Shown in pieces: positions 1-6,258 of a stretch of DNA of 8,657 nt. Location: assembly GCA_030706285.1 (NCBI GenBank), contig JAUZOU010000112.1:1-8657 (forward strand). Direction: 5' to 3'. Each line of letters opens with the position of its first letter. The first letter of the stretch is position 1. The notes beneath the pieces are model-generated. The model had not been told where the DNA came from, did no database searches, and worked only from the letters and a program-made list of their open reading frames with translations. The stretch is from Bacteroidota bacterium. Its GTDB lineage: Bacteria > Bacteroidota > Bacteroidia > Bacteroidales > UBA1402. Both the position numbers and the translations under genes were made by a program.

Positions 1-113
1 GGAGTGGCATTACTGAAAAGCCACTGCAGTTTTTCAAGATCAGCTTCTGAAAAAGGCTTGGCAGACTGCACAGCGATCAGGCTTTGTGTCTGAGTTTTAA
101 AGAATTGTAGCAT
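1..113 (-). CDS. purL: Phosphoribosylformylglycinamidine synthase, N-terminal fragment (cut by the window edge)
   Basis: Only the first 37 codons lie in the window. The gene reads leftward from an ATG at 113-111 and runs off the left edge. The visible protein starts MLQFFKTQTQS, continues with an IAVQSAKPF segment and then EKLQWLFSNATP. This pattern resembles, from memory, the start of the long single-chain FGAM synthase of Bacteroides, in which an FF(K/R)T opening is followed by an IAVE segment and a K-L-x-WL(F/Y) helix. That enzyme makes formylglycinamidine ribotide from FGAR, glutamine and ATP in cytosolic purine synthesis. Its catalytic ATP-grasp-like and glutaminase domains lie outside the window. 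The start is supported by a promoter about 27 bases upstream and by the lack of any earlier in-phase ATG close by. The identification rests on a short N-terminal resemblance, so it is probable rather than certain. Confidence 0.72.
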   Translation of the reverse strand, partial: MLQFFKTQTQSLIAVQSAKPFSEADLEKLQWLFSNAT

Positions 114-139
114 AATCAATCAGGGTTTCTTGTAAGACG

Positions 140-169
140 CAAAGGTAGGAAAAAAATGACGGAGTACAA
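140..169 (-). promoter_or_regulatory. Bacteroidota-type promoter of purL
   Basis: On the minus strand, TACCTTTG (147-140) is a perfect match to the Bacteroidota -7 box TAnnTTTG. A TTG (169-167), the core of the -33 element, lies exactly 19 bases upstream, which is the usual spacing. Transcription would start near 133-134 and give a leader of about 20 bases before the purL ATG. The -33 TTG forms part of a 6-bp inverted repeat, CAACAG (167-172) and CTGTTG (178-183) around a 5-base loop, which could be an operator. Confidence 0.7.
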
Positions 170-242
170 CAGTGTTGCTGTTGACAATTTTCCCTCTATC
201 CATGGCGGTTTAAGAATTATTTCGTAGTATTGTACTCAATAT

Positions 243-250
243 AGAGGAGA
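243..250 (+). promoter_or_regulatory. Shine-Dalgarno site for the CBM9-like gene
   Basis: AGAGGAGA ends 7 bases before the ATG at 258. It is a strong purine-rich ribosome-binding site. This is notable because the other starts in the window have A-rich leaders or no recognisable site, as is common in Bacteroidota. It fixes the start of the gene at 258. No convincing TAnnTTTG promoter was found upstream; the nearest candidate, TAGTATTG at 225-232, has one mismatch and no -33 partner. Confidence 0.6.
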
Positions 251-257
251 CCAGAGT

Positions 258-908
258 ATGAAAAGTTTATCCATTCCCTACTTAAAGGAATTGACAACGC
301 TTTCCTGTGCGGAAGCTTTTCCCATTCTTGATGAACATGGAGCAAAGATTCCGGTAGAAACGCTGAACTGGCCTGACAAATTTAATTACAGGCCATTAAC
401 AACAGTCTGCATTGCGCATAGTAACAAAGCCATTTTCCTGTTGTATCAGGTGCATGGAAACTGCCTGCGTGCCGTCAACACAAAAGACAATCAACCTGTC
501 TTTGAAGACAGTTGCGTGGAATTTTTTGTCAAAAAGCCGGACAGTGACTATTATTATAACTTCGAATTCAACTGCATCGGCATTTGTAAAGCGGCCAAAC
601 ATTTTAAAAGCAGAGAAAGTGTCGTGGATTTCAGCGCCTCACAACTGAAACAAATTGACCGGTGGTCAAGTCTTGGCAACAGAGCCTTCAACGAAATGAG
701 CGGTATATTCGCATGGGATCTATGTGTCAGCATTCCGTTCAGCCTCATCGACGTGATACTGAATCAATTGCCACTGAAACTGATGGGCAATTTCTATAAA
801 TGTGCCGATGCAACAGAACAGCCTCACTATGTATCCTGGAATCCCATAAAGACGGATAAGCCCGATTTTCACCGGCCTGAATTTTTTGGAGAATTAGTGT
901 TGATGTAG
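258..908 (+). CDS. CBM9-like (DOMON-type) carbohydrate-binding-family protein, cytosolic
   Basis: This 216-residue protein has the hallmarks of the family-9-like carbohydrate-binding fold common in Bacteroidales. These include a WP segment near residue 38, a strand-rich core with EDSCVEFFV (83-91), a YYYNFEFNCIG stretch (98-108), and a late WDL strand pair near 153-155. The family shares the beta-sandwich of xylanase CBM9 modules, but the stand-alone Bacteroidales members have no proven ligand. There is no signal peptide or lipobox, and the protein has seven cysteines, so it is most likely cytosolic. It is not fused to a catalytic domain, and its neighbours suggest no sugar pathway: it is divergent from purL and convergent with hemW. 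The start follows a strong Shine-Dalgarno site. Family assignment is fairly secure; sugar binding is only inferred from the fold. Confidence 0.75.
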   Translation: MKSLSIPYLKELTTLSCAEAFPILDEHGAKIPVETLNWPDKFNYRPLTTVCIAHSNKAIFLLYQVHGNCLRAVNTKDNQPVFEDSCVEFFVKKPDSDYYYNFEFNCIGICKAAKHFKSRESVVDFSASQLKQIDRWSSLGNRAFNEMSGIFAWDLCVSIPFSLIDVILNQLPLKLMGNFYKCADATEQPHYVSWNPIKTDKPDFHRPEFFGELVLM

Positions 909-972
909 TCCTGACAAGCTGACCGGATAAGTTGATGTTGCCATTTCGCCAGCCATAGCTACTGACCGTTCG

Positions 973-2112
973 TTAGACCCATATCAAATCCGAACAGATG
1001 GCATCGGCAATAAACAAGCCTTTGTCATCCAACTTTAACCGGTCGTTCTCATAAACCAACAAGCCGTTATCGAGGCTCCGTTTGGCATTGGACAGACAAT
1101 AATTTTTCTTCGAGACACCAAACAAGTGTTCAAGTTCAGCCATTGAAATCCCGGGTGTCGTCCGCAAACGCGTCATAACAAAATCATTGTAATTCGTATT
1201 GTCGTCCAGTATTTCTGTTTTTCTGGCAGGATTGCCTGAATGAATACCTTCCAGGTAAGCATCGATGGATGGTTCATTGTAACGGCGCTCTACGCCATTA
1301 TAGGAATGAGCACCCGGCCCGACACCAAGATAAGCGGTTCCGTTCCAATAAGAGGAATTGTGCCTGGATTCATATCCTGGCAACGAAAAATTCGACAATT
1401 CATACCGGATAAACCCAGCTGATTGCAGCCATCGGTTCAACCGGAAATAGCAGGTTTCAAGCCATTCGTCCGAAGCTTCCTTCAATACTCCCTTTTTCAG
1501 TTTATGGAACAACACACTGCCTTCCTCCCAGCTAAGTGCATAAGAAGAAATGTGAGTCACTGGCAACGTCAAAGCCTGGCAGACAGTTTGTTCAAAGCTT
1601 TCCGGCGTTTGGCCGGGTAAGCCATACATCAGATCGATGCTGATGTTGTCGAATCCGCCTGCCTTGCACAATCTCACAGCTTCCATTGCCTCACTGGCCG
1701 TATGCCGCCTGTTGATGAGCTTCAGTTCCTTGTCGTTAAGACTCTGAACGCCGATGCTGATACGGTTGAACGGAAATTGCCGCAGTAGCTGTATGTATTC
1801 AGGCGTCAGGTCATCCGGATTGGCTTCCAGCGTGATTTCCTCGCAGGCAACTATATTATAGGTGTCAGAAATGGCATCAAACAACCGGCTGAAGTCGGAG
1901 GCATCCAGTAAAGAAGGGGTTCCGCCTCCAAAATAGATGGTACGCACCTGCGGCTTTTCTGAGTTGAGAAAAACGGCTTCCCGCCCGATCTCCAGCGCCA
2001 GGGCCTCCACAACAGCCGCCTTTTTGGAAAGGGCAGCAACCGAATAAAAGTCACAATAATAGCACTTGCTTCGACAAAATGGAACGTGAATGTACAGACC
2101 AGACCCGTTCAT
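973..2112 (-). CDS. hemW: Radical SAM heme chaperone HemW
   Basis: This 379-residue protein is a full-length member of the HemW (formerly HemN-like, YggW) family. It opens with the radical SAM cluster motif CRSKCYYC (C13, C17 and C20), followed by FGGGTPS (61-67) for SAM binding, ANPDDLTPE in the core and GVQSLND (121-127). HNSSYW (251-256) is the HNxxYW signature that separates HemW from the oxygen-independent coproporphyrinogen oxidase HemN. HemW binds heme and is thought to pass it to target proteins; it is not expected to do HemN's decarboxylation. A winged-helix-like HemN C-terminal domain follows (about 305-375). The reading frame is open to an ATG at 2145, but I chose the ATG at 2112 because family members begin just before the (I/L)YIHxPFC strand. 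That start lies one base after the stop of the outer-membrane protein gene, which points to translational coupling. It is the last gene of its unit and ends 64 bases from the convergent CBM9-like gene. Confidence 0.93.
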   Translation of the reverse strand: MNGSGLYIHVPFCRSKCYYCDFYSVAALSKKAAVVEALALEIGREAVFLNSEKPQVRTIYFGGGTPSLLDASDFSRLFDAISDTYNIVACEEITLEANPDDLTPEYIQLLRQFPFNRISIGVQSLNDKELKLINRRHTASEAMEAVRLCKAGGFDNISIDLMYGLPGQTPESFEQTVCQALTLPVTHISSYALSWEEGSVLFHKLKKGVLKEASDEWLETCYFRLNRWLQSAGFIRYELSNFSLPGYESRHNSSYWNGTAYLGVGPGAHSYNGVERRYNEPSIDAYLEGIHSGNPARKTEILDDNTNYNDFVMTRLRTTPGISMAELEHLFGVSKKNYCLSNAKRSLDNGLLVYENDRLKLDDKGLFIADAICSDLIWV

Positions 2113-2113
2113 C

Positions 2114-2806
2114 TTATCTGGTGTACTTGTCCAGAAAAATACCAAAGCGTATTCCGCCGGTAAAGGTATAACCGGTATAGCCTGTATCCCATTCGTTCTT
2201 TCCTAAATTGAACCCTGTGGCTGAGTTGTATTCGTAATCGCTGAAACGGGTACCCAGGCCGACATAGGCTTCGGCGAACAAAATATCCATCAACCTGAGC
2301 GAATAACCGATACAAAAGTCGGCTGAAAGTTGTGATACCCGTTGATCATAAGGCTTGGTTCCATTGATATAATAGCCATCGACACCATAATCATCCGTAT
2401 AAGGGACATAGGAATTAGCCTCATACTGATACCGGGTGGTTTGTCCGCGCAATCCGGCCGAAACGAAGGGACCGAATCCGTCAGAATAGCTTCTGGAGGA
2501 ACGCGTCAGCGGAAAATAGCGATAGACCAGACCTAGTCCGATGCCATTTTTAATGACATCTTTAGGATCGAGATCATAGGTACCTGAAGAAGGTGTTCCA
2601 TACTGCAACCTGGGAGCAATGGTCAGCCACTGACGTTCCTTTAGACGAAGGTCCAGATTGATTTCAGCCGTATTGTAGGTAAACGGTATGGGAGAAATGG
2701 CCAAAGCGACAGACGGACTCTGTTCCTTGAAAACCGGTTTGAATTCCTGCGAAAACGCAGGCATTGCCAGACAGGCAAGCAAGAAAAAAAGAATTCCTTT
2801 TTTCAT
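2114..2806 (-). CDS. Small outer-membrane beta-barrel protein
   Basis: This 230-residue protein has a clear Sec signal peptide (hydrophobic GILFFLLACLAMPAF, probable cleavage after AFS at residue 19). The mature part of about 210 residues is rich in alternating aromatic and small residues, for example VALAISPIPF, LTIAPRLQYG, IGLGLVYRYFPL, GPFVSAGLRG, LSADFCIGYSL, FAEAYVGLGTRF and FTGGIRFGIFL. This suggests an amphipathic barrel of about eight strands. A Y-, N- and D-rich segment at 125-155 would be a long outer loop. I do not recognise a family with a known function. The frame is open upstream to 2935, but the ATG at 2806 is the one that starts a signal peptide, and an A/T-rich leader precedes it. 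The gene lies between an LVIVD lipoprotein gene and hemW on the same strand, so a shared transcript is likely. Confidence 0.75.
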   Translation of the reverse strand: MKKGILFFLLACLAMPAFSQEFKPVFKEQSPSVALAISPIPFTYNTAEINLDLRLKERQWLTIAPRLQYGTPSSGTYDLDPKDVIKNGIGLGLVYRYFPLTRSSRSYSDGFGPFVSAGLRGQTTRYQYEANSYVPYTDDYGVDGYYINGTKPYDQRVSQLSADFCIGYSLRLMDILFAEAYVGLGTRFSDYEYNSATGFNLGKNEWDTGYTGYTFTGGIRFGIFLDKYTR

Positions 2807-2833
2807 ATAATATTGATTTTTTCGTTCAAGTCC

Positions 2834-2851
2834 ATAGGCAATCCCGCCTAT
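2834..2851 (-). repeat. 6-bp inverted repeat in the gap before the beta-barrel gene
   Basis: ATAGGC (2834-2839) and GCCTAT (2846-2851) are perfect complements around a 6-base loop. The repeat lies in the 107-base gap between the lipoprotein stop (2914) and the barrel start (2806), the only sizeable gap in the unit. In RNA it would form a short hairpin about 28 bases before the start codon. It has no U-tract right after it, so it does not look like an intrinsic terminator. It may be an RNA-processing or translation-control element, or chance. Confidence 0.35.
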
Positions 2852-2913
2852 CCATTTTATAGTTGGTTTGGATGCTTTGCCTGAGCATAATTGTTTCTTC
2901 ATATCGTTATTCG

Positions 2914-3651
2914 TTAATAAACTTGACTGATCCACCGGACTGAATCGCCTTCACAGGCATATTGAGAGATCCCGTCACTATAAGAAATCGTCAGGACACC
3001 ATTGTTTGCAATTACGTCATAAGGCGTCCCATCCATTTGAATCCGCTTTTTCTCTTTTAACTGCAACGGATCGCTGGCATCCATCACCACCAGATCCAGC
3101 CCGTCACAGACAAACAACAGGTTACCACTTACGGCCAACCCTTTAGGACTGACCATTTCATAACTTCCCACTTGCTCAGGTTTGGTTATCTGGCTGATAT
3201 CGATGACCTGAAGCTGGTTGACACTTCTCCAACAGGAATAGTTGTCCGATCGAAGCGTGACATAGGCATAATGGCCGTCCACGACGACAGGGTCACAGCT
3301 TGTGACATGGGTGTAACAAGAGACATAGGCAGGTTTTGACGGATGTTTCAGGTTAAAGATGTGCAAGCCATCCGTACTTCCAAGGAACAGCATGGAATCG
3401 GACGGGAAAATGGTTTCTATGTTCCAGCCTGCATCCACACTCGATTTCAGAACAAGCTTACTGGAGTCGGAAATATCGAATGTCATCAAATGTTCACAAT
3501 CCACAATATACAAATAATCACCTTTTACCGTAAACCTGGCCATGGAACCACCCTTACCATTGTCGGAAGCGTCCGAGCCATTATTGTCCGAGCCACAGGA
3601 CCACAATAGTCCGAGGCACATCATGAACAGTACCAATCTTAGCTTATTCAT
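2914..3651 (-). CDS. LVIVD-repeat lipoprotein (beta-propeller-like)
   Basis: This 245-residue protein starts with a lipoprotein signal peptide whose lipobox is LWSC, with the lipidated cysteine at residue 19. A flexible S-, D-, N- and G-rich tether follows (20-36). The rest is made of LVIVD-type repeats, seen in DYLYIVDCEHLMTFDISD (45-62), MLFLGSTDGLHIFNLKHPSKP (87-107, in two strands), the LQVIDISQITKP piece (147-158) and LLFVCDGLDLVVMDASDP (178-195). Such repeats pair a strand ending in VxD with an I/F-D-I-S-x-P turn and are thought to build a propeller. The acidic and polar residues after the cysteine resemble Bacteroidota surface-export signals only loosely. The start ATG overlaps the last codons of the upstream gene by 8 bases, so the two are probably translated together. 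No enzymatic motif is visible. The lipoprotein call is strong; the role is unknown. Confidence 0.82.
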   Translation of the reverse strand: MNKLRLVLFMMCLGLLWSCGSDNNGSDASDNGKGGSMARFTVKGDYLYIVDCEHLMTFDISDSSKLVLKSSVDAGWNIETIFPSDSMLFLGSTDGLHIFNLKHPSKPAYVSCYTHVTSCDPVVVDGHYAYVTLRSDNYSCWRSVNQLQVIDISQITKPEQVGSYEMVSPKGLAVSGNLLFVCDGLDLVVMDASDPLQLKEKKRIQMDGTPYDVIANNGVLTISYSDGISQYACEGDSVRWISQVY

Positions 3652-4156
3652 ACGTATTCACATTAATTTCATCTGCTTTCCAGCCGACAATTTCAGTATT
3701 GGCCGGACGGTTGCGGCGGCTGAATGCTGAAGGAATGTACCCATAAGGAGAGACTATTTCAGGCAATACGCCTTTTTGCCGGCAAACTTCATGGGCTTTC
3801 AATGTTGAAAAATTCACGGATACACCAACCAGATCCACTGCATTGTCCGCATAAATAATGCCGTGACCGACGGCTATGTCAATGCAGCCCGGTATACGCA
3901 AAAAATCCCTGCGCACGGGTTTAGCCGGATCTGTATTGTCAATCAGGTGAATGCCTTTGTATTTTTCCACCAGCAAGACCCACTGCTTGTAAACACAGAT
4001 CTTTCCGGGATTTGTGATGGGTTTGGCCATACCGGCCATCGCAACGGATGTCTCCAGTTTAGCCCTATCCATCAGAATGGGTGTATAGGATGAACTGGTA
4101 TAAGAGCTGGTAAAAAGCAACAATAGTGGCGCTAAAAAAAACAGTTTCTTCAACAT
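3644..4156 (-). CDS. Secreted LVIVD-type envelope protein
   Basis: This 170-residue protein begins with a basic and hydrophobic signal sequence (MLKKLFFLAPLLLLF) followed by a Ser/Thr/Tyr-rich stretch. It has no cysteine in a lipobox position. The body then shows PILMDRAKLE (26-35), GKICVYKQWVLLVEKYKGIH (51-70), LIDNTDPAKP (71-80), IPGCIDIAVGHGIIYADNAV (88-107) and EIVGWK (155-160). In related Bacteroidota LVIVD proteins, as I recall them, similar K-Y/R-KGIHxIDNxDP and IPGxxDxAV...LYAD motifs occur in order, which supports membership. It is first in its unit, and its stop lies inside the start region of the LVIVD lipoprotein gene, so the two may act as partners. It is shorter than typical full propellers and may complete its fold with the next protein. 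The function is not known. Confidence 0.75.
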   Translation of the reverse strand: MLKKLFFLAPLLLLFTSSYTSSSYTPILMDRAKLETSVAMAGMAKPITNPGKICVYKQWVLLVEKYKGIHLIDNTDPAKPVRRDFLRIPGCIDIAVGHGIIYADNAVDLVGVSVNFSTLKAHEVCRQKGVLPEIVSPYGYIPSAFSRRNRPANTEIVGWKADEINVNTYE

Positions 4157-4285
4157 GACGATCTAAGTTGAGTTTTTAGTGAAGAGTCTTTTTAACAAAA
4201 AAACGCTACAAGGGCAAGCTGCCATTCCAATTTTCAAGGTATGCAAAAGCGCCTAAAACATTCTTCAGCAATAAAGAGAACAAAT

Positions 4286-4303
4286 TAAACGATTTTTAGT
4301 TTA
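4286..4303. repeat. 5-bp inverted repeat over the candidate GH43 promoter
   Basis: TAAAC (4286-4290) and GTTTA (4299-4303) are complementary around an 8-base A/T-rich centre. The right arm overlaps a candidate -7 box at 4300-4307. A regulator could bind here, but arms this short are frequent by chance in A/T-rich DNA. Confidence 0.25.
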
Positions 4304-4307
4304 TTTG
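4300..4307 (+). promoter_or_regulatory. Weak candidate -7 box for the GH43 gene
   Basis: TTTATTTG matches the Bacteroidota -7 box TAnnTTTG at all but one fixed base. It ends 19 bases before the GH43 start codon. No TTG is found at the expected -33 position, so the promoter, if real, may need an activator. The other side of this 170-base divergent gap should also hold the promoter of the LVIVD unit, but I found no good match for it. Confidence 0.3.
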
Positions 4308-4308
4308 T

Positions 4309-4331
4309 GTCATAGACCTGAAAACTATGAC
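4309..4331 (+). repeat. Perfect 7-bp inverted repeat enclosing the GH43 start codon
   Basis: GTCATAG (4309-4315) and CTATGAC (4325-4331) are exact complements around a 9-base loop, ACCTGAAAA. The ATG start codon of the GH43 gene (4327-4329) lies inside the right arm. If the mRNA begins upstream of 4309, the hairpin would hide the start codon. If transcription starts inside the repeat, the same palindrome could act as a DNA operator just downstream of the promoter. Confidence 0.5.
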
Positions 4332-5418
4332 CAAGATAACCGATTATTTGCTGCTCTTTTTATTGAGTGCCATTGTACCTGACATGATGGCTCAACAGCC
4401 AGTCGATACGGTAGCACCAGTGGCACCGGCTATCCAGTCACCACAGCCTTTGCAGGCGAGTCTAGCGCCTCATCCTCATTTTCCGTTTGATCCGAAAAAC
4501 CCGTCGGTACACGATCCTGTTATGATAAAGGAAGGCAACACCTATTACTTGTTCGAGACAGGGATGGGCATCGGGCAACTTACCTCAAAAGACCTGAACA
4601 CCTGGATGCCAGGCAAACCGGTTTTCGACCGTGTTCCAGCCTGGATCAACAACTACCTGCCTGCCTTCCGGGGACATTTCTGGGCACCGGATATTCTTTT
4701 CTATCAGGGAAGGTACCACCTTTTCTATGCCTGTTCGGCGTTTGCCAAAAACACATCAGTCATCGGCCATGCTTCAGCCAAAACGCTCAATCCGGATGAC
4801 CCTGTTTCCGGATGGACAGATCACGGACTGATCGTTCAATCAGTTCCCTACCGGGATAGGTGGAATGCCATCGATCCAAACATCATCATCGATGAAACCG
4901 GAACACCCTGGATGACGTTCGGATCGTTCTGGGATGGTATCAAGCTGGTCAAACTAACGGGTGACCTGATGGGAATTGCCAAACCGGAAACCTGGTATTC
5001 ATTATGCCGGCGTCCACGTACCCATTCGCTGGATGACAGCGAACCTGGTGACGGAGCCGTCGAAGCGCCCTTTATTTTCAGGCATGGTGATTTTTATTAT
5101 CTGTTCGTATCCTATGACTATTGCTGCAGAGGATTGAACAGCAATTACAACGTGGTTGTCGGCCGCTCATCCAGCGTGGTGGGACCTTATCTGGACAAAG
5201 AAGGGGGCTCTTTGGCCACAGGTGGAGGTTCCATTGTGATCAAAGGCGATGATACGTACGCCGGAGTCGGTCATTGCGCAGTATATCATATGGATGATAC
5301 GGATTACTTCATCGCTCATGGTTACTCGAAAGCAGAAAACGGAGCCTCCAAACTGGTGATCAGGGAAATCGAATGGGATAGTCAGGGCTGGCCGATCTTG
5401 CACAGCCTCAGCCGATAG
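4327..5418 (+). CDS. Glycoside hydrolase family 43 enzyme, endo-arabinanase-like, secreted
   Basis: This 363-residue protein has a signal peptide (LLLFLLSAIV core, probable cleavage after MMA at residue 22). A Pro/Ala-rich linker follows (23-55), then a complete five-bladed GH43 domain. The three acidic catalytic residues are visible: D63 in VHDPVM (base), D183 in NAIDPN (pKa modulator) and E246 in GAVEAPF (acid). Further arabinanase-like features are HFWAPDI (117-123), FGSFWDGIK (198-206), FVSYDYCCRG (260-269) and a GVGH (313-316) whose histidine lines up with the calcium-site histidine of endo-1,5-alpha-L-arabinanases. It most likely cuts alpha-1,5-arabinan (pectin side chains) in the periplasm or outside the cell; a related arabinofuranosidase activity is possible. 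No SusC/SusD or other PUL gene is in view. Its 3' end overlaps the convergent MBL gene by 11 bases. The start codon lies within an inverted repeat. Confidence 0.9.
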   Translation: MTKITDYLLLFLLSAIVPDMMAQQPVDTVAPVAPAIQSPQPLQASLAPHPHFPFDPKNPSVHDPVMIKEGNTYYLFETGMGIGQLTSKDLNTWMPGKPVFDRVPAWINNYLPAFRGHFWAPDILFYQGRYHLFYACSAFAKNTSVIGHASAKTLNPDDPVSGWTDHGLIVQSVPYRDRWNAIDPNIIIDETGTPWMTFGSFWDGIKLVKLTGDLMGIAKPETWYSLCRRPRTHSLDDSEPGDGAVEAPFIFRHGDFYYLFVSYDYCCRGLNSNYNVVVGRSSSVVGPYLDKEGGSLATGGGSIVIKGDDTYAGVGHCAVYHMDDTDYFIAHGYSKAENGASKLVIREIEWDSQGWPILHSLSR

Positions 5419-6235
5419 TCTCCCGCTCTTTCACGGAAATCCGTCCGTTGGACTGTTTCAAGCTAACAGCCTCTGTCACGGCATCATGATAAAAAAACAA
5501 CCGCTGATCGTTCGCAGCCGCTTCTTCCAGCAGCCTCATCTTTTCATTGACCGCTATCTCAGCCGAATTATCGACAGCGGCAATACACAAGGGCATGACA
5601 TGCGTTGTCATAGGCACAACATCACCGCAATAGACAAGGGTACCCTTCGGTGTATCCAGAAACGAAACCAACTGATCGTCGGTATGTCCTTGGAATAATT
5701 TGACCACAAGTCCCTGGAACAACTCTTTGTCGGTATCGACAAGCTGTAATAGGCCAGCTTTTAGCAATGTTTGGATGACAGGTGGCGCAAACGAATCAGA
5801 TTCCCAAAGAGAGGGATGAAACGTCAGGTCCAGTTGCCGTTTGCCGGCCCAGTGGACAGCCTTCGGAAAAGCCGGAACCAGCGTTCCGTCAGCTTCAGCA
5901 TAAACGGATCCGCCACAATGATCAAAATGCAAATGGCTGAACACCACATCCGTAATATCCGAAGGTTGGTATCCAAGTGTACGTAGTTCATCTCGAAGGC
6001 CCTTCAACTCATGAAACCGGTAATATTCCATGCCATGCACTTTAGCGATGCCGGTACCTGTATCGAACAACACTTTATGCTCGCCCATATCGGCAAACAG
6101 CACACGCATGGCTAACGGGCAACGGTTATCCTCGTCCACAGGGTACTTTGCCGACCAGACCTTACGGGAAACCACACCGAACATGGCACCGCCGTCGGTC
6201 GAAAAAAAACCAGTTTCCAAAGAATGGATATTCAT
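5408..6235 (-). CDS. MBL-fold metallo-hydrolase (lactonase-like)
   Basis: This 275-residue cytosolic protein has a full set of metallo-beta-lactamase metal ligands. These are HLHFDH (H101, H103, D105, H106), H184 in FQGHTDDQ, D205 in YCGDVVP and H250 in FFYHD, enough for a two-metal site. FDTGTG (57-62) is the usual early strand-turn of the fold. Its length and layout fit the group that contains acyl-homoserine lactonases and related esterases, and it lacks a signal peptide. The substrate cannot be read from the sequence, so lactonase activity is only one option. It converges with the GH43 gene (11-base overlap) and diverges from mpl over a 56-base gap. The leader TTAAAAA before the ATG is A-rich without a Shine-Dalgarno site. 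Confidence 0.88.
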   Translation of the reverse strand: MNIHSLETGFFSTDGGAMFGVVSRKVWSAKYPVDEDNRCPLAMRVLFADMGEHKVLFDTGTGIAKVHGMEYYRFHELKGLRDELRTLGYQPSDITDVVFSHLHFDHCGGSVYAEADGTLVPAFPKAVHWAGKRQLDLTFHPSLWESDSFAPPVIQTLLKAGLLQLVDTDKELFQGLVVKLFQGHTDDQLVSFLDTPKGTLVYCGDVVPMTTHVMPLCIAAVDNSAEIAVNEKMRLLEEAAANDQRLFFYHDAVTEAVSLKQSNGRISVKERETIG

Positions 6236-6245
6236 TTTTTAACCG

Positions 6246-6253
6246 TATTTTTG
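6246..6253 (+). promoter_or_regulatory. -7 promoter box for mpl
   Basis: TATTTTTG is a perfect TAnnTTTG match. Transcription would begin near 6260 and leave a leader of about 32 bases before the mpl ATG. No TTG is seen at the usual -33 distance, so strength is uncertain. It would be the promoter of the mpl-DUF4924-rfbD unit. Confidence 0.5.
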
Positions 6254-6258
6254 CCCGA

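Noticed and set aside
909..972. A shared terminator between the CBM9-like gene and hemW
   Set aside because: I found no stem-loop with a U-tract on either strand. CTGACCG occurs twice (919-925, 962-968), but as a direct repeat only.
973..2112. HemN-type coproporphyrinogen III oxidase as the function of this gene
   Set aside because: The HNxxYW signature (251-256) and the short N-terminus before the cluster motif point to HemW, which is not expected to carry out the oxidase reaction.
2113..2145. An ATG at 2145 extending HemW by 11 residues
   Set aside because: It overlaps the barrel gene by 32 bases, and the added residues have no counterpart at the start of the HemW family. The ATG at 2112 directly follows the upstream stop.
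2834..2851. The hairpin as an intrinsic terminator or riboswitch
   Set aside because: The stem is only 6 bp, no U-tract follows at once, and the surrounding leader is too short and unstructured for a known riboswitch class.
2807..2935. Upstream starts at 2935 and 2902 for the beta-barrel protein
   Set aside because: They would put 32 to 43 polar residues before a clear signal peptide and, for 2935, overlap the lipoprotein gene. The ATG at 2806 starts the signal peptide.
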